NCBI RefSeq assembly: GCF_009765905.1
Contig: NZ_LMUO01000015.1
Location: 932,927 to 996,926 of the forward strand
DNA length: 64,000 nt
Source: Mucilaginibacter sp. L196
GTDB lineage: Bacteria; Bacteroidota; Bacteroidia; Sphingobacteriales; Sphingobacteriaceae
Direction of reading: 5' to 3'
Below the pieces are notes generated by a model. It was not told the DNA's origin, did not search any database, and saw only the letters and a program-made list of their open reading frames with translations. Shown in pieces: positions 49,039 to 57,837 of this stretch; position 1 is the first letter of the stretch, and every line of letters begins with the position of its first letter. Position numbers and translations under genes: made by a program.

Positions 49039-50631
49039 ATGGTAGCAATCGAAAGAAATAAAATAGTAGCTGCAATAGGCGATGCAGATAAAGTGTGGGA
49101 TGTAATTGTTATTGGCGGTGGTGCCACCGGGCTAGGTACCGCGGTTGATGCTGCATCGCGCGGGTACCATACCCTTTTATTGGAACAGGCCGATTTTGCC
49201 AAAGGCACCTCAAGCCGTAGCACCAAGCTGGTACATGGCGGGGTGCGTTACCTTGCACAAGGCGATATTGCGCTGGTTAGAGAAGCCTTATATGAAAGAG
49301 GCCTGTTGCTTAAAAATGCGGCTCACCTGGTAAAAAACGAATCGTTTATTATCCCTAATTATGAATGGTGGGGTGGTGCTTTTTACACGATAGGCTTAAC
49401 CATATATGATCTGTTGGCTGGAAAACTGGGTTTTGGCCGTGCCAAACATATCTCAAAAAAACAGGTGATCAGCAGGCTGGCTACTATCCAGCAAAAAAGT
49501 TTATATGGTGGGGTAGTTTACCACGATGGCCAGTTTGATGATGCCCGCCTTGCTGTAAACCTTGCCCAAACAGCTTTAGAGCAGGGGGCAACGGTACTTA
49601 ACTATTTTAAGGTGGTTAACCTTCTTAAAAACAGTAATGGTAAAATTAGTGGCGTTACTACAACTGATATAGAGACCGGAATTAGCTATACGCTAAAAGG
49701 CAAAACCATCATTAATGCCACGGGGGTTTTTGTTGATGAAATTTTAAACATGGACAAGCCCGAAAGAAAGCCAATGGTGAGGCCAAGCCAGGGTGTGCAC
49801 ATAGTGCTTAATAGGTCTTTTATGCCTGGTGAAGATGCATTGATGATCCCTAAAACAGATGATGGCCGTGTGCTTTTCGCTGTTCCATGGCATGATAAGC
49901 TGGTGGTTGGTACTACCGATACCCCTATTGATGAACACAGCCTTGAACCAAAGGCATTGCCCGAAGAAATAGATTTTATTATGCGTACTGCTGCCAAATA
50001 TTTAACTAAGGCACCTAACCGAAAAGATGTGTTGAGTGTATTTGCAGGTTTGCGCCCGCTGGCGGCTCCTGAAGATGGATCATCAAAAACCAAAGAAATT
50101 TCCCGCAGCCATAAACTGATTGTTTCTGATTCAGGGCTGATCACTATAACCGGGGGTAAATGGACAACCTACCGCCGCATGGGCGAGGATACCGTAGATA
50201 AAGCCATTGAAGTTGGCGGCCTAACCCCTTATTCAAATAAAACTAAAACATTGCAGATACATGGCAGTAAAACAGACGTTGACCGTAACGACCATTTATA
50301 TGTTTACGGCAGCGACGAAGTGGCGCTACTTGCCTTAGGAAATGAAAACCCCGAATGGAAGGAAAAACTGCACCCACGCATGCCATACATAAAAGCCGAA
50401 GTAATATGGGGCGTAAGATATGAAATGGCCCGTAAGGTAGAAGATATTTTAGCCAGAAGGGTACGTGCCCTGTTTTTAGACGCCCGTGCTGCAATTGATA
50501 TGGCGCCGGTAGTGGCTGGCCTGATGGCTATCGAACTGCATAAAGACGAAGCCTGGAAAGAAGAGCAGGTAAGCACCTTTATAAAAATGGCTCAGACCTA
50601 TTTGTTAGAGCCATACCAACCAACAACCTGA
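49039..50631 (+). CDS. glpD: Glycerol-3-phosphate dehydrogenase (FAD-dependent)
   Basis: A 530-residue protein from ATG 49039; an in-frame TTG at 49027 would add four residues. The FAD-binding motif [21 protein letters not shown] lies near the N-terminus. It is followed by the GlpD segments [39 protein letters not shown] and a C-terminal helical cap. It oxidises sn-glycerol 3-phosphate to dihydroxyacetone phosphate at the inner face of the membrane and passes electrons to quinone. It is first in the glpD-glpK-glpF operon and stands 43 bp before glpK. Confidence 0.95.
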   Translation: MVAIERNKIVAAIGDADKVWDVIVIGGGATGLGTAVDAASRGYHTLLLEQADFAKGTSSRSTKLVHGGVRYLAQGDIALVREALYERGLLLKNAAHLVKNESFIIPNYEWWGGAFYTIGLTIYDLLAGKLGFGRAKHISKKQVISRLATIQQKSLYGGVVYHDGQFDDARLAVNLAQTALEQGATVLNYFKVVNLLKNSNGKISGVTTTDIETGISYTLKGKTIINATGVFVDEILNMDKPERKPMVRPSQGVHIVLNRSFMPGEDALMIPKTDDGRVLFAVPWHDKLVVGTTDTPIDEHSLEPKALPEEIDFIMRTAAKYLTKAPNRKDVLSVFAGLRPLAAPEDGSSKTKEISRSHKLIVSDSGLITITGGKWTTYRRMGEDTVDKAIEVGGLTPYSNKTKTLQIHGSKTDVDRNDHLYVYGSDEVALLALGNENPEWKEKLHPRMPYIKAEVIWGVRYEMARKVEDILARRVRALFLDARAAIDMAPVVAGLMAIELHKDEAWKEEQVSTFIKMAQTYLLEPYQPTT

Positions 50632-50674
50632 ACTAAACCTATTATATATTAAACCACGAATAAACGTTAAAATT

Positions 50675-52189
50675 ATGGAAGAGTACATTTTAGCCCTCGA
50701 TCAAGGCACCACAAGTAGCCGGGCCATTATTTTTGATCACGATGGAAAAATAAGATCTGTTGTGCAAAAGGAGTTTAAACAGATTTTCCCGCAATCCGGA
50801 TGGGTTGAGCATGACCCGAATGAGATCTGGTCGACCCAGGCAGGGGTAGCCGCTGAAGCAACCGTTAAGATGGGAATTAACGGTACCAACATAAAAGCGA
50901 TAGGCATCACCAATCAGCGCGAAACAACTATTGTTTGGGACAGAAATACCGGCGAGCCGGTTTATAACGCTATTGTTTGGCAAGACAGGCGCACCGCAGC
51001 TTTCTGCGATCAGTTAAAAAAAGATGGAAAAGAGGCTATGGTACGCTCCAAAACGGGGCTGGTAATTGATTCCTATTTTTCGGGAACAAAAATAAAGTGG
51101 ATACTGGATAATGTAAAAGGCGCGCGCGATAGAGCAAATGCCGGTGAACTGGCCTTTGGAACCGTAGATAGCTGGCTGGTATGGAAATTTACCAGGGGCG
51201 CGGTACACGTTACCGATGTGACCAATGCGAGCCGTACCATGCTTTTTAACATCCGTACACAACAATGGGATGATGAATTACTGGCTATGCTTGATGTTCC
51301 GAAAAGCATGTTGCCTGAAGTAAAGCAATCGAGCGAAATTTACGGCGAAACAGCCACTACTATATTTGCCTCAAAAATACCAATAGCGGGTATAGCCGGC
51401 GATCAGTCTGCCGCGCTTTTTGGCCAAATGTGCATTGAAAAAGCCATGGTTAAAAATACCTACGGCACAGGTTGTTTTATGTTGATGAACATAGGTGATG
51501 AGTTTATTGAATCAAAAAATAACCTGCTAACTACTATTGCCTGGAAAATTAACGGAAAGATTCAGTATGCTTTTGAGGGAAGCATATTTATAGGCGGCGC
51601 TGTTGTACAATGGCTACGCGATGGTTTGGGTATTATCAAATCGTCATCAGAAGTTGAAGCTTTAGCCTTAAGCGTGCCGGATACGCAGGGGGTATATTTT
51701 GTACCGGCTTTTGCTGGTCTGGGCGCTCCCTATTGGAAACCGGATGTACGGGGAACTATTGTAGGTTTAAGCAGGGGGACCACATCGGGCCATATTGCCC
51801 GTGCGGCAACAGAGTCCATCGCTTACCAAACCATGGATGTTTTAAAGGCAATGGAAGCCGATGCGGGGATGGAAATAAAAGAATTGAGGGTTGATGGCGG
51901 CGCAACAGCAAATGACCTGTTGATGCAATTTCAATCAAACTTGCTTAACTGTAAGGTGATAAGGCCTGTTATAGTTGAAACTACGGCCCTGGGCGCGGCT
52001 TACCTGGCCGGGCTGGCAGTTGGATACTGGAAAAATGTTGAGGAGATTCAGCAGCTTTGGAAATCAGAAAAGGAATTTATTCCTAAAGAGGATCTGCCAA
52101 ATATTAAAAAGGGAATCCTTGGATGGAAAAAAGCCATCCACGCTGCACAATCCTGGTGTGACGAAATTCCGGAAGAAGAATTGGTTTAG
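50675..52189 (+). CDS. glpK: Glycerol kinase
   Basis: A 504-residue cytoplasmic enzyme of the FGGY family that phosphorylates glycerol. Motifs: [16 protein letters not shown] (ATP loop), [81 protein letters not shown] and [16 protein letters not shown]. Length and sequence are as usual for GlpK. It lies between glpD and glpF, with 24 bp to the latter, and supplies the glycerol 3-phosphate that GlpD oxidises and that probably inactivates the divergent repressor. Confidence 0.97.
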   Translation: MEEYILALDQGTTSSRAIIFDHDGKIRSVVQKEFKQIFPQSGWVEHDPNEIWSTQAGVAAEATVKMGINGTNIKAIGITNQRETTIVWDRNTGEPVYNAIVWQDRRTAAFCDQLKKDGKEAMVRSKTGLVIDSYFSGTKIKWILDNVKGARDRANAGELAFGTVDSWLVWKFTRGAVHVTDVTNASRTMLFNIRTQQWDDELLAMLDVPKSMLPEVKQSSEIYGETATTIFASKIPIAGIAGDQSAALFGQMCIEKAMVKNTYGTGCFMLMNIGDEFIESKNNLLTTIAWKINGKIQYAFEGSIFIGGAVVQWLRDGLGIIKSSSEVEALALSVPDTQGVYFVPAFAGLGAPYWKPDVRGTIVGLSRGTTSGHIARAATESIAYQTMDVLKAMEADAGMEIKELRVDGGATANDLLMQFQSNLLNCKVIRPVIVETTALGAAYLAGLAVGYWKNVEEIQQLWKSEKEFIPKEDLPNIKKGILGWKKAIHAAQSWCDEIPEEELV

Positions 52190-52213
52190 TGTTCAACTTT
52201 TAATTTTATTGAG

Positions 52214-52945
52214 ATGTCTCCATTTATTGCAGAATTAATTGGCACTATGCTAATGATACTCTTAGGCGATGGCGTAGTAGCCAACGTAGTTTTGAAAGAT
52301 ACCAAAGGAAGTAACAGCGGCTGGATAGTTATTACCACCGCCTGGGGTTTGGCAGTTTTTGTAGGGGTTACAGTTGCCGGCCCTTATAGCGGTGCGCATT
52401 TAAACCCGGCCATAACCATAGGCTTGGCCATTGCAGGCAAATTTGCCTGGGCACAGGTATTGCCATATATAATTGCTCAGTTTTTAGGTGCTTTTATGGG
52501 CGCATTTTTAGTGTGGATAATGTATTATGATCATTTTAAACGCACTAATGACCCCGCTTCTATTTTGGCGGTTTTTTGTACCGGCCCGGCAGTTCGCAAT
52601 TATATATCAAATATATCCAGCGAAATCATCGGCGCCTTTGTACTCATATTTACCGTTTTTTATATTACTGGGGCCGAGATAACACCAACTAAAACACCCA
52701 TAGGGCTGGGTTCAGTTGGGGCGTTGCCGGTAGCTTTATTGGTATGGGTAATAGGATTATCATTAGGTGGTACAACCGGCTATGCTATTAACCCCGCGCG
52801 CGATTTGGGTCCGCGCATTATTCATGCCCTTTTACCAATGAAAAATAAAGGAGGTAGTGACTGGGCCTATTCGTGGATCCCTATTATAGGGCCACTTATT
52901 GGGGTAACCATAGCCGCTGTACTCTATCTCCAAATCCATGGATAA
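52214..52945 (+). CDS. glpF: Glycerol facilitator (MIP/aquaglyceroporin)
   Basis: A 243-residue inner-membrane channel with six hydrophobic spans and two half-helix loops carrying the NPA boxes: GAHLNPAIT (Asn63-Ala65) and GYAINPARDLGPR (Asn193-Ala195). The Asp after the second box is typical of glycerol rather than water channels. It lets glycerol enter for trapping by GlpK. It is third in the operon, 24 bp after glpK and 17 bp before the outer-membrane protein gene. Confidence 0.95.
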   Translation: MSPFIAELIGTMLMILLGDGVVANVVLKDTKGSNSGWIVITTAWGLAVFVGVTVAGPYSGAHLNPAITIGLAIAGKFAWAQVLPYIIAQFLGAFMGAFLVWIMYYDHFKRTNDPASILAVFCTGPAVRNYISNISSEIIGAFVLIFTVFYITGAEITPTKTPIGLGSVGALPVALLVWVIGLSLGGTTGYAINPARDLGPRIIHALLPMKNKGGSDWAYSWIPIIGPLIGVTIAAVLYLQIHG

Positions 52946-52962
52946 ATAAAAAAAGAAACATC

Positions 52963-53739
52963 ATGAAAAATATAAGGAAAGTTAGTCTATTGGCTATACT
53001 GGGGCTATGCCTTTGTCTTCATAGCTGGGCCCAGGATACTACAGCACGAAAAAAAGACACATTAAACGTTAAAAAGTATAACCCTTTTGATATTAATTTA
53101 CAGGTACGTAACTTGTATATATGGCGTGGTTTCAGGGTTTCAAACAGCCCAATTGCCGATGCAGACTTCCATTACAGTACCCGCGACGGCAACTTTGCTG
53201 TTGGCCTTTGGGGCGGTGAAAGCTTTGACGGTGTGTACCGGGAGTTTGATTACTATGTAAGCTATAAAACATCGGGTTTTAACTTTTCGGTTTGGGATAT
53301 TAATAATTTCACCAATTACCCCAATGCCAACCTGTTTAATTATAACCCGGCAAGCACCTCGCATTTTATTGATGTAACGGCGGGTTACCAGTTTGGCAAT
53401 TCGTTCCCGTTAAGTATTAACTGGAGCACTATTGTGCAGGGGCGTGATACCTACACCAAAAGCAATGGCCAACTAGCCAATGCTTACTCCAATTATGTGG
53501 TGCTTGATTACCGCATCTGGAAGGAAGGCACTTCTGATCTGCATATTTTTGCCGGCGGTGGTTTTGCTTTTGGCCGTGACGAGAATTTTTATGGTTCGAA
53601 GCCTAATATTGTAAATACCGGGCTAACGCTTAATAAAGATTTAAAGATATTTAGCTATCATTTACCGCTCGCGGCTACAGCAATGGTTAGCCCTGAACAT
53701 AAATATGGGGCTTTGCAACTTGTGTTCAATGTATTTTAG
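52963..53739 (+). CDS. Outer-membrane beta-barrel protein of the glycerol operon
   Basis: A 258-residue protein from ATG 52963, where a proper signal peptide begins (MKNIRKVSLLAILGLCLCLH, cleaved near WAQ); the longer open frame starting inside glpF is not used. The mature part alternates in beta-strand style (INLQVRNLYIWRGFRVS, FAVGLWGGESFDGVY, YVSYKTSGFNFSVWDI, VTAGYQFGNSFPLSINW, LQLVFNVF) and ends in Phe, as outer-membrane barrels do. It resembles TorF-like putative porins. Being last in glpD-glpK-glpF, it may let glycerol or a glycerol-containing compound cross the outer membrane; this is inferred from position. Confidence 0.8.
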   Translation: MKNIRKVSLLAILGLCLCLHSWAQDTTARKKDTLNVKKYNPFDINLQVRNLYIWRGFRVSNSPIADADFHYSTRDGNFAVGLWGGESFDGVYREFDYYVSYKTSGFNFSVWDINNFTNYPNANLFNYNPASTSHFIDVTAGYQFGNSFPLSINWSTIVQGRDTYTKSNGQLANAYSNYVVLDYRIWKEGTSDLHIFAGGGFAFGRDENFYGSKPNIVNTGLTLNKDLKIFSYHLPLAATAMVSPEHKYGALQLVFNVF

Positions 53740-53822
53740 CTAGGAAACTTTAGCCAAGGTTCGAACCTTTTTTATGAAACGTGACATAAGTAATTGGTAG
53801 TAAATTGTGATAAGGATAAAAG

Positions 53823-53851
53823 AGAGCTAGATACTTTATATCTAGCTCTTT
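53823..53851 (+). terminator. Terminator of the glp operon
   Basis: AGAGCTAGATA (53823-53833) pairs perfectly with TATCTAGCTCT (53839-53849) around a 5-base loop, followed by a short T-run. It lies about 85 bp after the outer-membrane protein gene. Confidence 0.88.
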
Positions 53852-53987
53852 AAAATTAGCTGTAGGGGAAGAACCTCGAACCTTAGAGATTTGAAACGAT
53901 TAGTGAACTTTTAGGTTTTTAAATTTTACCGGACAGTAATAGTTTGCAAGTTCATGGATCACTATGCTTGTAGATTGCATCTGCATT

Positions 53988-54019
53988 AAAAAAGCCACTC
54001 TACTTTCGTAAAGCGGCTT
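53988..54019 (-). terminator. Terminator of the phospholipase/phosphonate operon (minus strand)
   Basis: On the minus strand AAGCC pairs with GGCTT (54015-54019 with 53992-53996). Further AG/CT and GTA/TAC pairs around two mismatches extend the stem, and a run of six U (53988-53993) follows. It lies about 90 bp beyond the stop of the phospholipase gene. Confidence 0.7.
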
Positions 54020-54108
54020 AGTAGCCCGTCGGAGAAACTTCTCGAACCTCTTTTAGTCGATTTACTGCTTTTGGCCGCGTCTTAAATTTAATTATACATT
54101 TTAATAAT

Positions 54109-56667
54109 TTAGATAACTCTTCCCATAAACGGGTCGCTGTAAGTTGATTTGCCATTTTCAACCCGGCCCGCGTATCTTTTTTCAAATGATTCATGACCTG
54201 CAACTTTTATACTGAAGTCATACCAGTTAAAGTTTTTTTTCAGGTTCAAAACTATTTTTTCTTCACCTGAAGAAGGAATCAACTTGATAATAGCACTGCT
54301 TTTATAAGCATTATCATGTATTTCAACTTGCTGTGGTTTACCAGTCTTATTAACTAATGTTAAAAGTACATTGCCTGTTAGCTTGTTACTGGTAAGTTCA
54401 TGCTGATACTCAACATGTATTTTTACCGCGGGATCGTTGGCATTACCTTTAAATTCACGATAAAAACCATTTGGCCCGTAAACTTTTAAATGGTAATGTT
54501 CATCAGCAAACTCATTAAGTGGCCAGGTATCGGCAAGCCTATCGCCGGCAGTTAAGCCATATGCCCAGGTACGAACGTTGCCGAATGTAGGTTTATCAGT
54601 ATTTGCCTGTAGGTATTTGCCCGGGGCATACACGTTAAAAGGCGCACCTGTGGCTCGGCTGCCAAAAGCTTTATTCCCGGCCTTAAAATTTATTTCAAAC
54701 GATTTTTTATCAGCATTTAATTCACCGTCAGCATATAGTTCATAGGGTAAAGCGCATGATGGTTTTATGCCTTTTTCCTGCTGCGGCATATACGGCGAAG
54801 AAACAGGGCTATGATTAATCTGTGTTATCTCCTCGGTGGTTAGTAATTTATAATCCGATGGCAGTTTTTTAAACTTAGCATTGGTTATATTTTCAACAAA
54901 CGCGTCTTTTTTTACAAACTCTGGCTTTTCAATTTCGCTGCCATTATATGGCCTAAATACCGATGTAAGGTTCCCGCATATAGTCCTTCTCCAATCGCTT
55001 ATGTTAGGCTCAATAACCTTCTTGCCTGTTTTTTTGCTTAAAAAATCTTCAAGGAATTGCAAGGTAGAAGTGTGGTCAAAAACCTCAGAATTCACCCAAC
55101 CACCTTTACTCCACGGCGAGGCGATAACCATAGGTACCCGGAACCCCAATCCGATAGAGCTTTCGCGATCATATTTCTCCGGGAAATCTTTTCTTTCGTT
55201 TTCCTGGTCAACAGTTACAAATTCTACTCGGGTATCAATTCCATTGGATACTAAACCTGTTCCTTTTTTATGGGAATGCGGTGCTACAAAAGGTGGTACA
55301 TGGTCAAAATAGCCATCGTTTTCATCGTAAGTAAGTATAAATATGGTCTTTTTCCAAACTTCAGGATCCTTGGTAAGGATACCCATCACTTCAGATACAT
55401 ACCAGGCACCATACCAAGCCGAGGCAGGGTGGTCACTAAAGTTTTCGGGCGCGGTAACCCATGATACAGTTGGCAATTTGCCATTATTTACATCATCCCT
55501 AAATTGGTATAAAACATCGCCTTTAGGTATTTGTACCTCGCGTTCTGTTCCGTTATCATCATACTTTAAAGTAATTAAGGTATGGTAGTCAGGATCGTTT
55601 TTATTAGTATCAAATGCTTTTAAATGAATGCTTTTTGCTCTCTCAGATAGGTTTGCGAACTCATCGGGTTTAGCGCTTGCTTTTTCTTTCTTAAAACCAT
55701 CCAAGTATTGCTTCATCTCTTTCAACTGGATCTTGTAGTGGTCAATATGTGCATCATTCGGAGGTAAAGCGTCAATTTTCTTTTGCAGATCCTCGATCAT
55801 TACAGGCAACTGAACTAAGCGCTTATCTAAAGCTTCAATATGTTTTTGGTGCAACCGGATATTGTATTGCTCAAAAAACTCTAATGGGTTATCCTGGAAG
55901 TTGGATAGCCAGGGGTCCTGTTCACCCTCAAAGCCTACGTCAATACTCATTTCATTTTGGTAGCATTTCCATGATATGCCGTGGTCCTCTAAACGTTCCG
56001 GGAAAGTAGTCCATTTTAAAGTGCCATAATCCATATCATCGTTCCACACATTTGCCCGTGAATTTTCATTTTGCTCTTCCCTTATGGTTCCCGTCCAATA
56101 AAAAAGCCTGTTAGGATTGGTACCTGTTAAAGCCGAGCAAAAGTTCTGATCGCAAACAGTAAATGCATCAGCGAGTGAGTAATAGAAAGGAATATCTGAT
56201 CGGTTATGATAGCCTAATGTTAAAGGCATATCGCTGTACTCTTTAATACTATTCTTTTTTTGAATCAGCCACTGGTCAAATTTGCCATCATTACGGGAGT
56301 TTACCTGGTTAGCCCATGAGTGCGGTAACGAACTCATCCACGTAGCTTTTGTGTTATTGATATCCAGGTGAAAGGGGGCATAAGTTTCGCCTTTTTCGTT
56401 GGACTGCAACCAAACTTTATTTCCATTTGGCAGATCAATAGCACGGGGATCATTAAAACCCCTAACGCCTTTTAAAGTGCCGTAGCAATGGTCAAAAGAG
56501 CGGTTCTCCTGCATCAGGATAACAATATGCTCTGCGTCCAGATAAGTGCTGCCTTCGGGTGCATTTATAGCTAATGCTTTTTGTATAGAGGCCGGTAACA
56601 TGCCAACAGCACTTGCCGCGCCGGTAAGTAATGCTGCTTTTTTCAGGAAATCTCTTCTGTTATCCAT
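54109..56667 (-). CDS. Tat-exported phosphocholine-specific phospholipase C
   Basis: An 852-residue protein of the acid phosphatase-like phosphoesterase family (non-haemolytic PLC type). The twin-arginine signal RRDFLKK (residues 4-10) is followed by a hydrophobic stretch. The catalytic region opens with IVILMQENRSFDHCYGT (about 48-64) and continues with CSALTGTNPNRLFYWTG, SDHPASAWYGAWYVSEV and FDHTSTLQFLEDF. Two C-terminal beta domains (DUF756-like, from about 650) complete the usual layout. The family cleaves phosphatidylcholine or sphingomyelin to release the phospho head group. It is the last gene of the minus-strand operon with the FAD oxidase, DUF5690 carrier and phosphonatase-like HAD. 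A phosphonolipid substrate is therefore worth considering. Confidence 0.9.
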   Translation of the reverse strand: MDNRRDFLKKAALLTGAASAVGMLPASIQKALAINAPEGSTYLDAEHIVILMQENRSFDHCYGTLKGVRGFNDPRAIDLPNGNKVWLQSNEKGETYAPFHLDINNTKATWMSSLPHSWANQVNSRNDGKFDQWLIQKKNSIKEYSDMPLTLGYHNRSDIPFYYSLADAFTVCDQNFCSALTGTNPNRLFYWTGTIREEQNENSRANVWNDDMDYGTLKWTTFPERLEDHGISWKCYQNEMSIDVGFEGEQDPWLSNFQDNPLEFFEQYNIRLHQKHIEALDKRLVQLPVMIEDLQKKIDALPPNDAHIDHYKIQLKEMKQYLDGFKKEKASAKPDEFANLSERAKSIHLKAFDTNKNDPDYHTLITLKYDDNGTEREVQIPKGDVLYQFRDDVNNGKLPTVSWVTAPENFSDHPASAWYGAWYVSEVMGILTKDPEVWKKTIFILTYDENDGYFDHVPPFVAPHSHKKGTGLVSNGIDTRVEFVTVDQENERKDFPEKYDRESSIGLGFRVPMVIASPWSKGGWVNSEVFDHTSTLQFLEDFLSKKTGKKVIEPNISDWRRTICGNLTSVFRPYNGSEIEKPEFVKKDAFVENITNAKFKKLPSDYKLLTTEEITQINHSPVSSPYMPQQEKGIKPSCALPYELYADGELNADKKSFEINFKAGNKAFGSRATGAPFNVYAPGKYLQANTDKPTFGNVRTWAYGLTAGDRLADTWPLNEFADEHYHLKVYGPNGFYREFKGNANDPAVKIHVEYQHELTSNKLTGNVLLTLVNKTGKPQQVEIHDNAYKSSAIIKLIPSSGEEKIVLNLKKNFNWYDFSIKVAGHESFEKRYAGRVENGKSTYSDPFMGRVI

Positions 56668-56712
56668 TGCTGATATTTAAAAAATGGGAATTTAATAAGA
56701 TTTAATATCTTT

Positions 56713-57837
56713 TTATCTGGAGCCGATAAACTGTTCGCATAAACCAAACGACAAGGTCATGCCGTTACCGCCTACGCCATTAATAACAGTTACACCCGGT
56801 TCAATTTCTTTTATCAATTCTGTTTCACCATTCATCATTTTAGGGTAGATGCCATGCCATGATTGAAGCAGTGTCCAGTCCTTGAAGCTAGCGAAGGTGT
56901 GTAAGTAGTCTGTTATCAGAGTATTAATAAATTGTTTGTCAAAAGGATCATGTACCAGGCCATATTCATGCGAATCACCGATTGTCAGTTCGCCACTGCC
57001 ATTTTGTGAAACCATAACATGTATACCCCACTTTAAATAAGTAGCATATTGCTCTTCATAGCGTTTGCGTAAAGCAGGCAAAGACGCGGCTGCTTGAAAA
57101 CCGGGGTAATGTATCATGGATAAACCGCCGCATAATGATGGACCAATTCTCCATTCATCAGGCTGGGTTACTAAACGCATCATTTGCAGTTTGCATTTAG
57201 ATATATCAAGGCTTAAAAATAATTCAGGATAAAGTGTTTCAAAATCCGCACCACTGCAAACAAAAATCTCATCTGCCTCCCATACCCTCTTCCCTGATAA
57301 TACTTTTGGATAGCTAATGTCGCTGATGGCTGTATTCCAGTGAAATTCCACATCATATTTTGCCGCAAGATATTTTGCTACTTGCCCTACCGCCACTCTT
57401 GATTCTACGATCATTTCTTCCGCGCTCCACAAAGCACCTTTTAAACCATCCGGGTTAATAGCGGCCGATTTAAGCATAGCCCCCTGCGGATTAAGCAAAC
57501 TGCAGTCACGGTATAGATGATTTACTTCAACATACTCTTTTATTACCTGCAATTCATCATCATGATAGGCGAGGTGTAAAGAGCCTACCTCATTATGCCA
57601 TATGTTAGCTTCTGTACATATTTCTTTCCATATACTACGCGATAGCATTGCCCTATCAAATAACGGGCCTGTTGCCTGTCCAATGGGCCAAATCATTCCG
57701 AAATTACGGATCGATGCGCCTACAGCCTGTTCGTTGCGCTCAAACACGGTTACTTTATAACCACGTATAGCTAATGCCCTTGCTGTTGCCAGGCCCACAA
57801 TGCCAGCACCGATAATTATTGCCGATTTTTGTTTCAT
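56713..57837 (-). CDS. FAD-dependent oxidoreductase of the phosphonate-associated type (TIGR03364-like)
   Basis: A 374-residue DAO-type flavoprotein. The FAD site is IIIGAGIVGLATARALAIRG (residues 7-26). GASIRNFGMIWPIGQATGPL near 41-60 and the C-terminal VINGVGGNGMTLSFGLCEQF are characteristic of the clade found beside phosphonatase-like HADs. The proposed role of that clade is oxidative deamination of an aminophosphonate (2-aminoethylphosphonate, an N-methyl form or its 1-hydroxy form) to the aldehyde. The start overlaps the stop of the DUF5690 gene by 4 bp, and the HAD gene is two genes upstream, so substrate flow from this enzyme to the HAD is likely. Family assignment rests on motifs and context, not a search. 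Confidence 0.82.
   Translation of the reverse strand: MKQKSAIIIGAGIVGLATARALAIRGYKVTVFERNEQAVGASIRNFGMIWPIGQATGPLFDRAMLSRSIWKEICTEANIWHNEVGSLHLAYHDDELQVIKEYVEVNHLYRDCSLLNPQGAMLKSAAINPDGLKGALWSAEEMIVESRVAVGQVAKYLAAKYDVEFHWNTAISDISYPKVLSGKRVWEADEIFVCSGADFETLYPELFLSLDISKCKLQMMRLVTQPDEWRIGPSLCGGLSMIHYPGFQAAASLPALRKRYEEQYATYLKWGIHVMVSQNGSGELTIGDSHEYGLVHDPFDKQFINTLITDYLHTFASFKDWTLLQSWHGIYPKMMNGETELIKEIEPGVTVINGVGGNGMTLSFGLCEQFIGSR

Larger units (their letters stand above)
53740..54108. other. Spacer between glp operon and phospholipase gene with tRNA-end-like repeats
   Basis: A 369-bp gene-free stretch with terminators for both sides. Three related blocks of about 30-38 bp begin with TAGC and contain TCGAACCT: 53737-53773, 53857-53885 and 54019-54050. 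They resemble the complement of a tRNA 3' end (T-loop TTCGAACC). No complete tRNA can be folded around any of them. Confidence 0.5.

Noticed and set aside
52873..52962. Upstream extension of the outer-membrane protein frame into the end of glpF
   Set aside because: A clean signal peptide begins at ATG 52963; the extension would overlap glpF by more than 70 bp and place charged residues before the signal.
53856..54060. Complete tRNA gene on the minus strand
   Set aside because: T-arm-like sequence is present but no matching 5' acceptor strand, anticodon arm or D-arm can be found within tRNA length.
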